Source of the DNA: a virus | Length of the DNA stretch: 35,943 nt | Reading direction: 5' to 3' (one strand) | Virus record (IMG/VR): IMGVR_UViG_3300032304_000611 | Span: 1 to 35,943 of that record | The notes under the pieces: generated by a model | What the model was told of the DNA's origin: nothing | Database searches by the model: none | What the model saw: only the letters and a program-made list of their open reading frames with translations | Program-made: the position numbers and the translations under genes | In this document: positions 29,744-35,943 of the stretch, one piece after another | How the letters are laid out: every line of letters begins with the position of its first letter | How positions within the stretch are numbered: position 1 is the stretch's first letter

Positions 29744-29771
29744 AAAGAAAAAGGGGCACAAGGCCCCTTTT
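29744..29771 (-). terminator. Terminator-like hairpin after the major capsid gene
   Basis: AAAAGGGGC (29749-29757) pairs perfectly with GCCCCTTTT (29763-29771) around a 5-base loop (ACAAG). On the minus strand the stem ends in TTTT and is followed by TCTTTT. It starts 17 bases past the capsid gene's stop. It should reduce read-through into the genes that follow, or set a 3' end that keeps capsid mRNA abundant. Confidence 0.85.
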
Positions 29772-29788
29772 CCATATTTTCCAAACGC

Positions 29789-30703
29789 TTATGCAGCGCC
29801 AGGAGAACCGTAGATGCCACGTGGGTCACTGAAGCCAAAGCTATAGCGCTCACGGGCCTTGTAACGAACGTTACCTGTCTCAAAGTCGCCTTCAAAAGCG
29901 GTTTTGATAGGTGAACGGTTGAACATCTTCAAGCCGTTAGGTGCGTCAGTCAACAAGAAGAAGGCATCTGTGTCTGTCAAGTAGTGATTGACAGCGTATC
30001 CTTCAGGAATCAAGCCCATGGACTTGATCGCGTTGATGTCGTTGTCAGCTGTTGCTACACGCTGAACAGTTTTCATCAAACGCTCTGCAGTAAACTGCAG
30101 TTCTTTAGGAACAATCAACTTACGAGCAGTCAATGCAACCTTCAAGCCGCGCTCATCCGTAAACGAGGCGATGTCGATAATGCCTTGCTCGAGAGAAGTC
30201 TCGTTCAAGTCAGCAGCAACAACTGGACGGTTAGCAAAGTCAGGACCCAATGCAGTAGGATGGTTAATGGCCATCAAGGCCACGCCGTCGCCACCAGCAA
30301 ACTGGCCGCCGGTAAATCCATTGTTCAACACAGAAGCAGCTTTTACTTGCTTAGTGTTGGACATGGAACGAGCCAGCGCCTTGGTGTAGCGAACAGACAG
30401 ACGGTCGTAAAGGTTATCTTCAACGGCCTCTTCAGTCAGCGCAAACGCCATAGCGATGGTTTCGTGGGTGTAGCGAGCAGTGAACGACTCCAAAGCGGTG
30501 TCGTATGCCAAGCCTGCACCCTCGGTCTTCACCGGAGCGGAACCGAAGCCAGTCAACATGACCTCTTCTTCAAAAGCACGGTCAGATGTCTCAATAGAGA
30601 AAATCTGCTCATGCTCATTTTCATAACGCTTGTATTCCATACCGAATAAAGCATTAAGTCCTGGCTCTAGTTCTTTAACAAGTTGTGAACGGGTAATTGC
30701 CAT
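29789..30703 (-). CDS. Major capsid protein (304 aa)
   Basis: The sequence MAITRSQLVKELEPGLNALF, GMEYKRYENEHEQIFSIETS, EEVMLTGFGSAPVKTEGAGL and LTEEAVEDNLYDRLSVRYTK is one I recognise as a phage major head subunit, with a fold likely of HK97 type; it ends FGFSDPRGIYGSPGAA. Length, lack of a long N-terminal delta region, and the position after scaffold and decoration genes support it. It has a strong AAGGAG site. A perfect hairpin with a T-rich end follows its stop, consistent with very high expression. Whether it belongs to the Mu gpT-like or another HK97-fold subgroup cannot be settled here. Confidence 0.85.
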   Translation of the reverse strand: MAITRSQLVKELEPGLNALFGMEYKRYENEHEQIFSIETSDRAFEEEVMLTGFGSAPVKTEGAGLAYDTALESFTARYTHETIAMAFALTEEAVEDNLYDRLSVRYTKALARSMSNTKQVKAASVLNNGFTGGQFAGGDGVALMAINHPTALGPDFANRPVVAADLNETSLEQGIIDIASFTDERGLKVALTARKLIVPKELQFTAERLMKTVQRVATADNDINAIKSMGLIPEGYAVNHYLTDTDAFFLLTDAPNGLKMFNRSPIKTAFEGDFETGNVRYKARERYSFGFSDPRGIYGSPGAA

Positions 30704-30714
30704 GATTTATCTCC

Positions 30715-31290
30715 TTATTGACCAGCCACACCTGCACTACCGTACACGTGTTCGTTGATCTTAACTACCACCACGGCATTTGTGCCGAACTCATTGTTGA
30801 CGTCGTTGTACAAGCCAACAACCTTCAAGTTCAATGCTGCTGAATTTGCCAACGTACCTGAATTCAACTCCATGGTAGAAATACCAGAAGTAGTGCTGCC
30901 GCCTGTGCCGATAACATCGGCGTTTTTGCCAACGTCAGCCGCAACAAAACCTGCATCACATTGAATCAAAAACAACTGACTAGGATCGTCAATAACATCA
31001 GCAATAATTTTGCCGGATGTGATGTTGACAGAACCTGGATAGTAGTTCTTGAACGTAGGTTTGCCTGTAGTGGGATCAATGTAGTTACAACCGTTAAACA
31101 CGCCTACCGCAGCAGTGTGTGTAGCTGGTAAAAACTTTGAAATGAATCCACCTGTAAGAACAACCAAGTCGCCTTGGAAAATTGTTCCTGCCTGACTATC
31201 AGCAATCTCATATCCGTACTGCTTTTGAGCACCAGTAGCGGAAAGATTACCAATAGGACGTAGCCCGAAGGCCTTATCAATATTAGCCAT
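30715..31290 (-). CDS. Head decoration-type structural protein (191 aa)
   Basis: The protein begins MANIDKAFGLRPIGNLSATG, then QKQYGYEIADSQAGTIFQGD, VVLTGGFISKFLPATHTAAV and GVFNGCNYIDPTTGKPTF. The middle has ITSGKIIADVIDDPSQLFLI, and the end has NNEFGTNAVVVVKINEHVYG. It is beta-rich and lies directly ahead of the major capsid gene, where podoviruses often place a decoration or stabilising protein. It has a strong GGAG site. The family is not one I can name with certainty; the pattern is common among phages of this type. Confidence 0.8.
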   Translation of the reverse strand: MANIDKAFGLRPIGNLSATGAQKQYGYEIADSQAGTIFQGDLVVLTGGFISKFLPATHTAAVGVFNGCNYIDPTTGKPTFKNYYPGSVNITSGKIIADVIDDPSQLFLIQCDAGFVAADVGKNADVIGTGGSTTSGISTMELNSGTLANSAALNLKVVGLYNDVNNEFGTNAVVVVKINEHVYGSAGVAGQ

Positions 31291-31316
31291 TTATATCTCC
31301 TGCAAATTTAAAAGTA

Positions 31317-31796
31317 TCAGCCCTTAGACTGACGGAATGTTGTGCGCGATGTCCGTTCTGGGGATTGGATTCGCATTGAAGAGTGGGCGTTTTCACGCAT
31401 CATCTCATTGTCCACCGCATGTAACTGTTCCTGTGCCCTCTGGCGAAAGTAAGCGTTGCGTTCTTCAACTGTTTCGTCAGGGATCTTAGCAAGTAAGAGT
31501 CCACCAACAGAAATAACGCCAGCATGTTTGCCGTCATCCATCGTGGGCAATGTTGCGCGATATTCCTCAGGAATACTTTCGGGACGAACAAGTTCATATC
31601 CCTCGCGCAGTTTGCTGTACACGTTCTGGTTGTCGAGGCTTCCATTGACTTCAGCGCGAATCCAACGGTACTTAAACCCTTCAGGGGCAGGTGGTGCATC
31701 CAAGCGTGAAGGCGGGCGCCATGGCTTGCGACGAGTTTCTTTCTCCCGACTTTCGGAGGAACGGCTGGCTCGGTCGATAGTGATTTTTTCGCTCAT
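31317..31796 (-). CDS. Conserved phage protein between scaffold and decoration genes (159 aa)
   Basis: Residues 1-30 are charged (DRASRSSESREKETRRKPWR). A central part reads APPAPEGFKYRWIRAEVNG, DNQNVYSKLREGYELVRPES, and later KHAGVISVGGLLLAKIPDET. The C-terminus is a helix with FRQRAQEQLHAVDNEMMREN followed by a Ser/Arg-rich tail. It is a frequent neighbour of scaffold genes in phage genomes, but without assigned function. Its position suggests a head assembly role. It begins 3 bases after the scaffold stop and has AAAGGA upstream. Confidence 0.78.
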   Translation of the reverse strand: MSEKITIDRASRSSESREKETRRKPWRPPSRLDAPPAPEGFKYRWIRAEVNGSLDNQNVYSKLREGYELVRPESIPEEYRATLPTMDDGKHAGVISVGGLLLAKIPDETVEERNAYFRQRAQEQLHAVDNEMMRENAHSSMRIQSPERTSRTTFRQSKG

Positions 31797-31799
31797 GAT

Positions 31800-32735
31800 T
31801 TATTCCTTTACGTACTTGGCATACTCTTCAAGAGGTACACCCAGTTTCTTTGCAATAGCAACCTGACTCGGCGATAACCGGACAGTTCGGCGCGCACTAT
31901 TTATTCCGGAACTCCGGGAGGCAGGGGCAACAGCAGGCGCGGAACGCTGTTGTCTGGGTTGAGGACTAGGTGATTGCTCACCCGCAAACTTCTTCGGAAA
32001 CTCGTTCCGCAGACGTTGATCTAGCTCAGTATAGTACTCATCGGAAGTAGGGTCAACACCCTCTTTCTCAATTAGTTCTTGATGGATACCCCACGCAGCG
32101 TAGGTCAGCATGCGATCCTGACCAAACCAAGTGTTACGAGCAGCCCAGTCCTCGGCACGGGGATCGGGTGTGGCACGCTGCTGTTGTGGGGCCTGATATT
32201 GTTGCTCGGGCGCGGGCGCGGGATTGCGCACAGCATGTTCCTGCTGTTGCAGCCAACCAGAAACTTGCCCTTTTTCTTGAAGCAAACCCGTCAGGCGTTC
32301 CTGAGCTTCCATTTCAGTGTCAAGATCGCCTTCTTCGCGCGCTTTATGAATAATCTGACGCAGTGCAGACTGTTGCGTATCCAAACGAGATTTAGCTTCG
32401 CTTAAGCGGCTGTAATCCGTATGCACCAGCTTTTGTTGTAGCTGATGAGTCTGCGTTTGCAGGCCCTTGGCATACTCAATAGCAGCTTGCTCGCGGCGTT
32501 CAGCCTCGCGCATCTTGGCAGTCAGCTTGGCAATGCGCTTTTGCACTGCGTCGTTGACCGAACCTAGCTCATCTGAGTGAGAAGAGCTTTCTTTTTGTTC
32601 AGGGCGTTCCTGCTGTGTATCCAGCTTGCCCTCTTCTTGGTTACCGTCAGCGTCGTTGTCAAACGTCACCGTTGCGGAGTTTTCGTCTTCCCCAAGGTTA
32701 AATTCCAATTGTTCGCTATCCATTTGAGTTGCCAT
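31800..32735 (-). CDS. Scaffolding protein, probable (311 aa)
   Basis: Residues 1-50 are acidic, residues 65-170 are a long Gln/Lys/Glu coiled coil (IAKLTAKMREAERREQAAIE, AKGLQTQTHQLQQKLVHTD), and residues 180-235 hold a Pro/Gln linker and then AEDWAARNTWFGQDRMLTYA, a motif frequent in phage scaffold proteins. The C-terminal basic tail (INSARRTVRLSPSQVAIAKK) would bind the capsid protein. High helicity, no Cys and gene order (portal, scaffold, capsid) support the role. It should leave the head after assembly. The AAGG site before the ATG at 32735 overlaps the stop of the GroES gene. Confidence 0.82.
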   Translation of the reverse strand: MATQMDSEQLEFNLGEDENSATVTFDNDADGNQEEGKLDTQQERPEQKESSSHSDELGSVNDAVQKRIAKLTAKMREAERREQAAIEYAKGLQTQTHQLQQKLVHTDYSRLSEAKSRLDTQQSALRQIIHKAREEGDLDTEMEAQERLTGLLQEKGQVSGWLQQQEHAVRNPAPAPEQQYQAPQQQRATPDPRAEDWAARNTWFGQDRMLTYAAWGIHQELIEKEGVDPTSDEYYTELDQRLRNEFPKKFAGEQSPSPQPRQQRSAPAVAPASRSSGINSARRTVRLSPSQVAIAKKLGVPLEEYAKYVKE

Positions 32736-32743
32736 AATTTGCC

Positions 32744-33196
32744 TTATAGGTGAACGATATCTTCAGGATTCTGGATTAATGCCAGGACTTCGTCATCGTT
32801 GATGATTCGGATCTCGCCCCCGTCGATCGGCAAGCGTGCGCCCGCGTATCGGCCAAAAACGATCCAATCCCCCTTCTTGCACCACGCTCCGGTGGGAAAT
32901 TTAGCCTCATCGGCGAAGGCAAGTGGGCCAACAGACAGCACATAGCCGCAAACCGTTGCCGATTGCTCTCGCAAACGGGTTTGGTCTGACAATACGATGC
33001 CACCTTTGGTTTTTTCTGCCCCTCGGTAGGGCAGGATGACGATTCGCCAACCCGTAGGGGCGGGAATTCGGTCCATTACCTTCTGTTCGATCTTTTTAAC
33101 ATCGAGGCTGCCCTCTTTGTCGTAAGCATCGTCCAAAGAAGGCACGTGAGCAGCAGCTTCCTCTGCCCACTTTTTCTCCAGCGCAGTAATTTCCAT
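32744..33196 (-). CDS. GroES-like co-chaperonin (150 aa)
   Basis: Residues 43-140 match the Cpn10 fold: GWRIVILPYRGAEKTKGGIV at 49-68, VGPLAFADEAKFPTGAW, then KKGDWIVFGRYAGARLPIDG and IRIINDDEVLAL. The mobile loop keeps GGIVL (65-69), the segment by which GroES grips GroEL. Residues 1-42 are an extra helical, charged extension not found in bacterial GroES. The ATG at 33196 has a strong AAAGGAG site, so the upstream extension of the frame is not used. Its place between portal and scaffold suggests that it helps the host chaperonin fold the capsid protein, as T4 gp31 does; that analogy is inference. Confidence 0.88.
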   Translation of the reverse strand: MEITALEKKWAEEAAAHVPSLDDAYDKEGSLDVKKIEQKVMDRIPAPTGWRIVILPYRGAEKTKGGIVLSDQTRLREQSATVCGYVLSVGPLAFADEAKFPTGAWCKKGDWIVFGRYAGARLPIDGGEIRIINDDEVLALIQNPEDIVHL

Positions 33197-33206
33197 GAAA
33201 ACTCCT

Positions 33207-33392
33207 TTATTGGTCTTGGTTTTTGCTGAGAAGATGTTGTATTTCCATCTCAACAAACTTGTAACCCTCAAGGCGTCCCATCAGGAACCTATACTGCTCC
33301 ATATCTTTTACTTTACCGCTTGTCACGAGCTCTTCCGTCTGGCGACGCAGCCCCTTGATAGCAATCAGTGTTCTTTCAGCAAATTCAAGCAT
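33207..33392 (-). CDS. Small coiled-coil phage protein (61 aa)
   Basis: The product is helical: MLEFAERTLIAIKGLRRQTE, ELVTSGKVKDMEQYRFLMGR and LEGYKFVEMEIQHLLSKNQD. It is one of the short helical proteins often found next to phage portal genes, with no assigned function. It lies 10 bases ahead of the GroES-like gene, whose ribosome site overlaps its stop. Only a weak GGA precedes its ATG. The 69-base gap upstream holds a GTGCAT-T-ATGCAC palindrome at 33442-33454 and nothing else I can support. Confidence 0.75.
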   Translation of the reverse strand: MLEFAERTLIAIKGLRRQTEELVTSGKVKDMEQYRFLMGRLEGYKFVEMEIQHLLSKNQDQ

Positions 33393-33461
33393 GGATTATT
33401 CCAATGAAGCAGACAGATGGGACCCCTGTCCGTGGGCTTGGGTGCATTATGCACTTATTTG

Positions 33462-33605
33462 TTACGTAATCAACACCTTTTTGAACGCATCTTTACGATA
33501 AACATACGTTTTCTTTGGGTTATCGCTGGGGGCCGCTGGTTTTTTGGCTCCGGGTAATTGCTTGGAGCTGGGCGTTTTGGCGGGCTTGGTTGTTTTGGGC
33601 TGCAT
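33462..33605 (-). CDS. Small Lys/Pro-rich protein overlapping the portal gene (47 aa)
   Basis: The ATG at 33605 has AAGGA 7 bases upstream, inside the portal coding region. The frame runs 86 bases in overlap with the portal gene (which ends at 33520) and then 58 bases beyond it. The product is strongly basic (11 Lys, 1 Arg, 2 Asp): MQPKTTKPAKTPSSKQLPGA, then PKKTYVYRKDAFKKVLIT. A good ribosome site and the extension past the portal stop support it as real. It may be packaged with DNA; no family is recognised. A longer upstream version of the frame has no ribosome site. Confidence 0.72.
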   Translation of the reverse strand: MQPKTTKPAKTPSSKQLPGAKKPAAPSDNPKKTYVYRKDAFKKVLIT

Positions 33606-35931
33606 TTTGTGATCCTTGCTGTAGAAGTTTTTGATTGTCAAGCGCAATCTTGGCCTGATCGACTGCCAAATCTCCCTGCACGCGCTGGCTCTCCAGTTGG
33701 ATGCGCGCCTTGTCGTTTGCGTCCTTGGCAGCGTCTGCCGCGGCCTTGGCCTGGATTTCTTGCTCCTTGACCTTGACCAATGGGTCGTCCCCTGGAGGTC
33801 CTTGCAGCTCTGTTTGCAGCTTTTTGGCTTCTTGGTAGTACTCAGCGGTCTTGATAGCAATCATTGCCTCACGCTGCAACGCGGAAACAATGCTATCGGG
33901 GTCTGTACCGTACTGCGTAAACAATTCAGCCTCTGTGGCCTCTTCCGCCTTCAAGCGAATGTGCTCAAAGATGTGTTTTTGCATCGTAATTGCCACTTGC
34001 GGCATCCCGCCAATCATGGGAGACAAACCAAACAGCAAATGGTTCAAGATGTGAGCATCGTGTTGCTGACCTGCAAAAGCCTTGAGCGGTGAGCCGTCCA
34101 AAGCCTGTGAGTTCTCGCTGACAGGGTCTTTTGGCTTGTCCACATTCTGTGTATTGAGGATTTGATCCACATCCCGCACACCGATCGCCTGATACATGCG
34201 ACGATACGCTTCGTACATGTTGTGCATCTGCGGATTGCTCTGCGCCAACTGCAATTGGGTCTGCGCCATGGTAATGCGCTGGGCCACAGAGAAGATGTTG
34301 GGGTCAGAAACAGGCAGCACGTCGATGCGCTCGTCAAAATCCTTGCGCTTGATGGTACGAGTCTCGCCCGGTACATCGTATGGATACTCGTCAGGCAAGT
34401 ATTCACCAAACCCCTTGGCCAACAAATTAAATTCGATCTTCTGTGAGTAGTGCAAGCGCTTGTGGATAGCGGACATGATCTGCCCACCCTTTTCCAACAA
34501 CGCAATCGTTGTACCCACCGCAGCGTTTTGGTTGCTGTCGCCTACCTGCATATCAGTAACACTGGCCAAACGACGACCTGTGTCCGCACAGAAACCCAAC
34601 AGCGAAAACAGCGTTTGGCTTGGCTCTTTGTACGGCAGTGGCATCAACGTCTGCGTCAACTCCACGCCACCCGCATCAATATCCCTAAACTCGCCCGGCT
34701 GCAGCGGCACATCGTCATTCATGATGCGCGCGCCCTTGGCTTTAAAGCCCGCTGGCAAGTTGGCCAACGTACCCGCATCGATTAGCTGGCGCAACGCTGA
34801 AGTGGCCGCTTGGCTCAAGCCACCAACCAAATGCAAGAAGCCCAAGCCATAAGCACCGAGGCCTTGAACCAACATGTAGTGCACGTAGTACTGCTTGCGG
34901 CGATACAACTCGTCGCCCTCTTTCCAGTTGCGACGCACACCCACTGTCGAGCCAGATGTCCTGTCAATCGTGATGATGTAAGGCAAACGCAAACCAGTCG
35001 GCTCGCCCTCATCATCCACGTGCTCAAAGCCCTGCAGATCCCAATCAATCTGGAACTCCAGCAATTCCATTTCCTCATCATCCGCATTGGGCGTTATCTT
35101 GGTAACGCGGTCGGTTTCCTTTTGGATGATGTTGTCGCCCACATCCGAAGTGCTGCGCTCCTCTGCCGTATCCAAATACTGCCCACGCAACACCGCCTTG
35201 CGGTAATCGTTCACGGACATCGGCACAATGTGCGTGATCCGCGCGCATTCGCTCATCACACTCGAGCCGTTATACGGGATGTACAGGTTGTCTGGCAGGA
35301 TCAACTTGCTGACCATGCGGCCCTTGTCCTCGTCGTAATAAACCTTTTTAAACGCCGAGCCGCCATACCCCGTGTAGAACAAGAGCTGATCAAAATCAGG
35401 GGTGTACTCTTCCATCACCGAAGTGATTTGGTAATTCATAAAGTCGCGCACGCGATCCGCCTGCATCAACTTCTCGCGAGTCTCTTTACCCAGCACCTGT
35501 GTACGCACAGGACCGTCAGCAGGCATCAGCTCCTTGAGCGCTTGCGACTGGAACTGCACAATAGCTTCGGTAAGCAAAGGATGCGTCGCCGCGGCTGCGC
35601 CTTTAAATGGTCGAGTGCGCTCGTCAAACGTAAAGCCCAACAACTTCAGGCCCTTGCCGTACTGCTCTTCCCAATCCTTACGCGAACCCTGGTCTGCCTC
35701 AAACAAGGGCATCAACTCCGAGCTGATTTGTGCCAAGGCTCCAGGATCGAGGACCTCGGCAAGGTTGGCATCAAACGGGACGTCTTCGTCTTCTCCCTCG
35801 CCGATTGTTATATCAACGCCACCTTCTTCGTCAAAGACAATTTCAATGTCGGGCAAGTCTTCCGTTATGACGTCCTCGACTTCAACATTCATATTGCCAG
35901 AAGGCAGATCGTTATTTTTTTCAATTGGCAT
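33520..35931 (-). CDS. Portal protein, P22-like (803 aa)
   Basis: The portal forms the twelve-fold ring through which DNA enters and leaves the head. Recognisable parts are QGSRKDWEEQYGKGLKLLGF, RPFKGAAAATHPLLTEAIVQ and QALKELMPADGPVRTQVLGK (about residues 80-150), VGVRRNWKEGDELYRRKQYY, and GLSQAATSALRQLIDAGTLA in the region of the crown helix. The N-terminal 60 residues are very acidic. Residues 690-803 are a Gln/Ala/Lys helical tail (VKVKEQEIQAKAAADAAKDA), as in P22-type portals with a long C-terminal barrel. The ATG at 35931 has AAGGA. The TAA in that site (35943-35941) may be the stop of the upstream gene, probably the terminase. Confidence 0.88.
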   Translation of the reverse strand: MPIEKNNDLPSGNMNVEVEDVITEDLPDIEIVFDEEGGVDITIGEGEDEDVPFDANLAEVLDPGALAQISSELMPLFEADQGSRKDWEEQYGKGLKLLGFTFDERTRPFKGAAAATHPLLTEAIVQFQSQALKELMPADGPVRTQVLGKETREKLMQADRVRDFMNYQITSVMEEYTPDFDQLLFYTGYGGSAFKKVYYDEDKGRMVSKLILPDNLYIPYNGSSVMSECARITHIVPMSVNDYRKAVLRGQYLDTAEERSTSDVGDNIIQKETDRVTKITPNADDEEMELLEFQIDWDLQGFEHVDDEGEPTGLRLPYIITIDRTSGSTVGVRRNWKEGDELYRRKQYYVHYMLVQGLGAYGLGFLHLVGGLSQAATSALRQLIDAGTLANLPAGFKAKGARIMNDDVPLQPGEFRDIDAGGVELTQTLMPLPYKEPSQTLFSLLGFCADTGRRLASVTDMQVGDSNQNAAVGTTIALLEKGGQIMSAIHKRLHYSQKIEFNLLAKGFGEYLPDEYPYDVPGETRTIKRKDFDERIDVLPVSDPNIFSVAQRITMAQTQLQLAQSNPQMHNMYEAYRRMYQAIGVRDVDQILNTQNVDKPKDPVSENSQALDGSPLKAFAGQQHDAHILNHLLFGLSPMIGGMPQVAITMQKHIFEHIRLKAEEATEAELFTQYGTDPDSIVSALQREAMIAIKTAEYYQEAKKLQTELQGPPGDDPLVKVKEQEIQAKAAADAAKDANDKARIQLESQRVQGDLAVDQAKIALDNQKLLQQGSQNAAQNNQARQNAQLQAITRSQKTSGPQR

Positions 35932-35943
35932 TTTTGTTCCTTA

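Noticed and set aside
33197-33271. Longer N-terminus for the GroES-like protein
   Set aside because: The extra codons lie in the preceding gene, and the AAAGGAG site directly precedes the ATG at 33196.
33442-33454. GTGCAT-T-ATGCAC palindrome in the gap after the basic 47-residue gene
   Set aside because: It is only 6 bp per arm, with no T-run and no partner copy elsewhere that I could find, so it may be chance.
1-35943. tRNA genes, integrase, attachment sites or a replication origin
   Set aside because: None was seen on either strand; the window is confined to structural and lysis functions.

Overview
The window is the structural and lysis half of a tailed double-stranded DNA phage (Caudoviricetes). 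It is almost certainly podovirus-like: it encodes a P22-type portal, two head-to-tail adaptors (P22 gp4-like and SU10-adaptor-like) and a P22 gp10-like tail nozzle, and I see no sheath, tube or tape-measure gene. There are no rRNA or tRNA genes, no integrase and no host metabolic operon. The host cannot be read from the sequence; an M15 peptidase with an Rz/Rz1 spanin pair implies a Gram-negative host. The gene set resembles uncultured aquatic phages, which is an impression and not a database result.

Nearly all genes lie on the minus strand, so the order of transcription is right to left. The head module is at 35931-27888: portal, a small basic protein nested in the portal tail, a short coiled-coil protein, a GroES-like co-chaperonin, scaffold, a conserved acidic protein, a probable decoration protein, the major capsid protein followed by a terminator-like hairpin, a second decoration-like protein and several small conserved proteins. 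The neck module is at 27888-24719: a hypothetical, a Lys/Met/Gly-rich small protein, gp4-like adaptor, zinc ribbon protein and SU10-like adaptor with an inserted beta domain. The fibre/adhesin module is at 25135-17188: small beta proteins, a protein of eleven ~20-residue repeats, two fibre-type proteins, three tandem fibronectin-III/glycine-rich adhesin paralogues, a probable fibre chaperone and a 2-oxoglutarate/Fe(II) oxygenase.

The lysis module is at 17191-13271: three small membrane proteins (one a good holin candidate), an Rz-type inner spanin with an Rz1-type lipoprotein nested in another frame, a metallophosphoesterase, a small coiled-coil protein and an M15-type endolysin. Between the last two sits the only plus-strand gene: a 93-residue, extremely acidic protein with its own candidate promoter, strong ribosome site and perfect hairpin terminator, which looks like a moron. 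The left third (13268-689) holds the nozzle, a small repeat-bearing structural protein and four large low-complexity proteins (890, 481, 842 and 1135 residues) that are probably internal virion/DNA-ejection proteins. The left edge carries small basic proteins and a truncated gene.

Genes are packed tightly. Many junctions are ATGA, TAATG or TAAATG overlaps, and at least eight fuse the upstream TAA stop to the next Shine-Dalgarno (TAAGG). No stretch over 300 bases lacks a gene. The most interesting points are the acidic plus-strand moron, the adhesin triplet beside an oxygenase, the shared A-x-GG-I/V-A motif among internal proteins, the GroES retaining the GGIVL mobile-loop motif, and a hairpin that appears to cover the ribosome site of the phosphoesterase.
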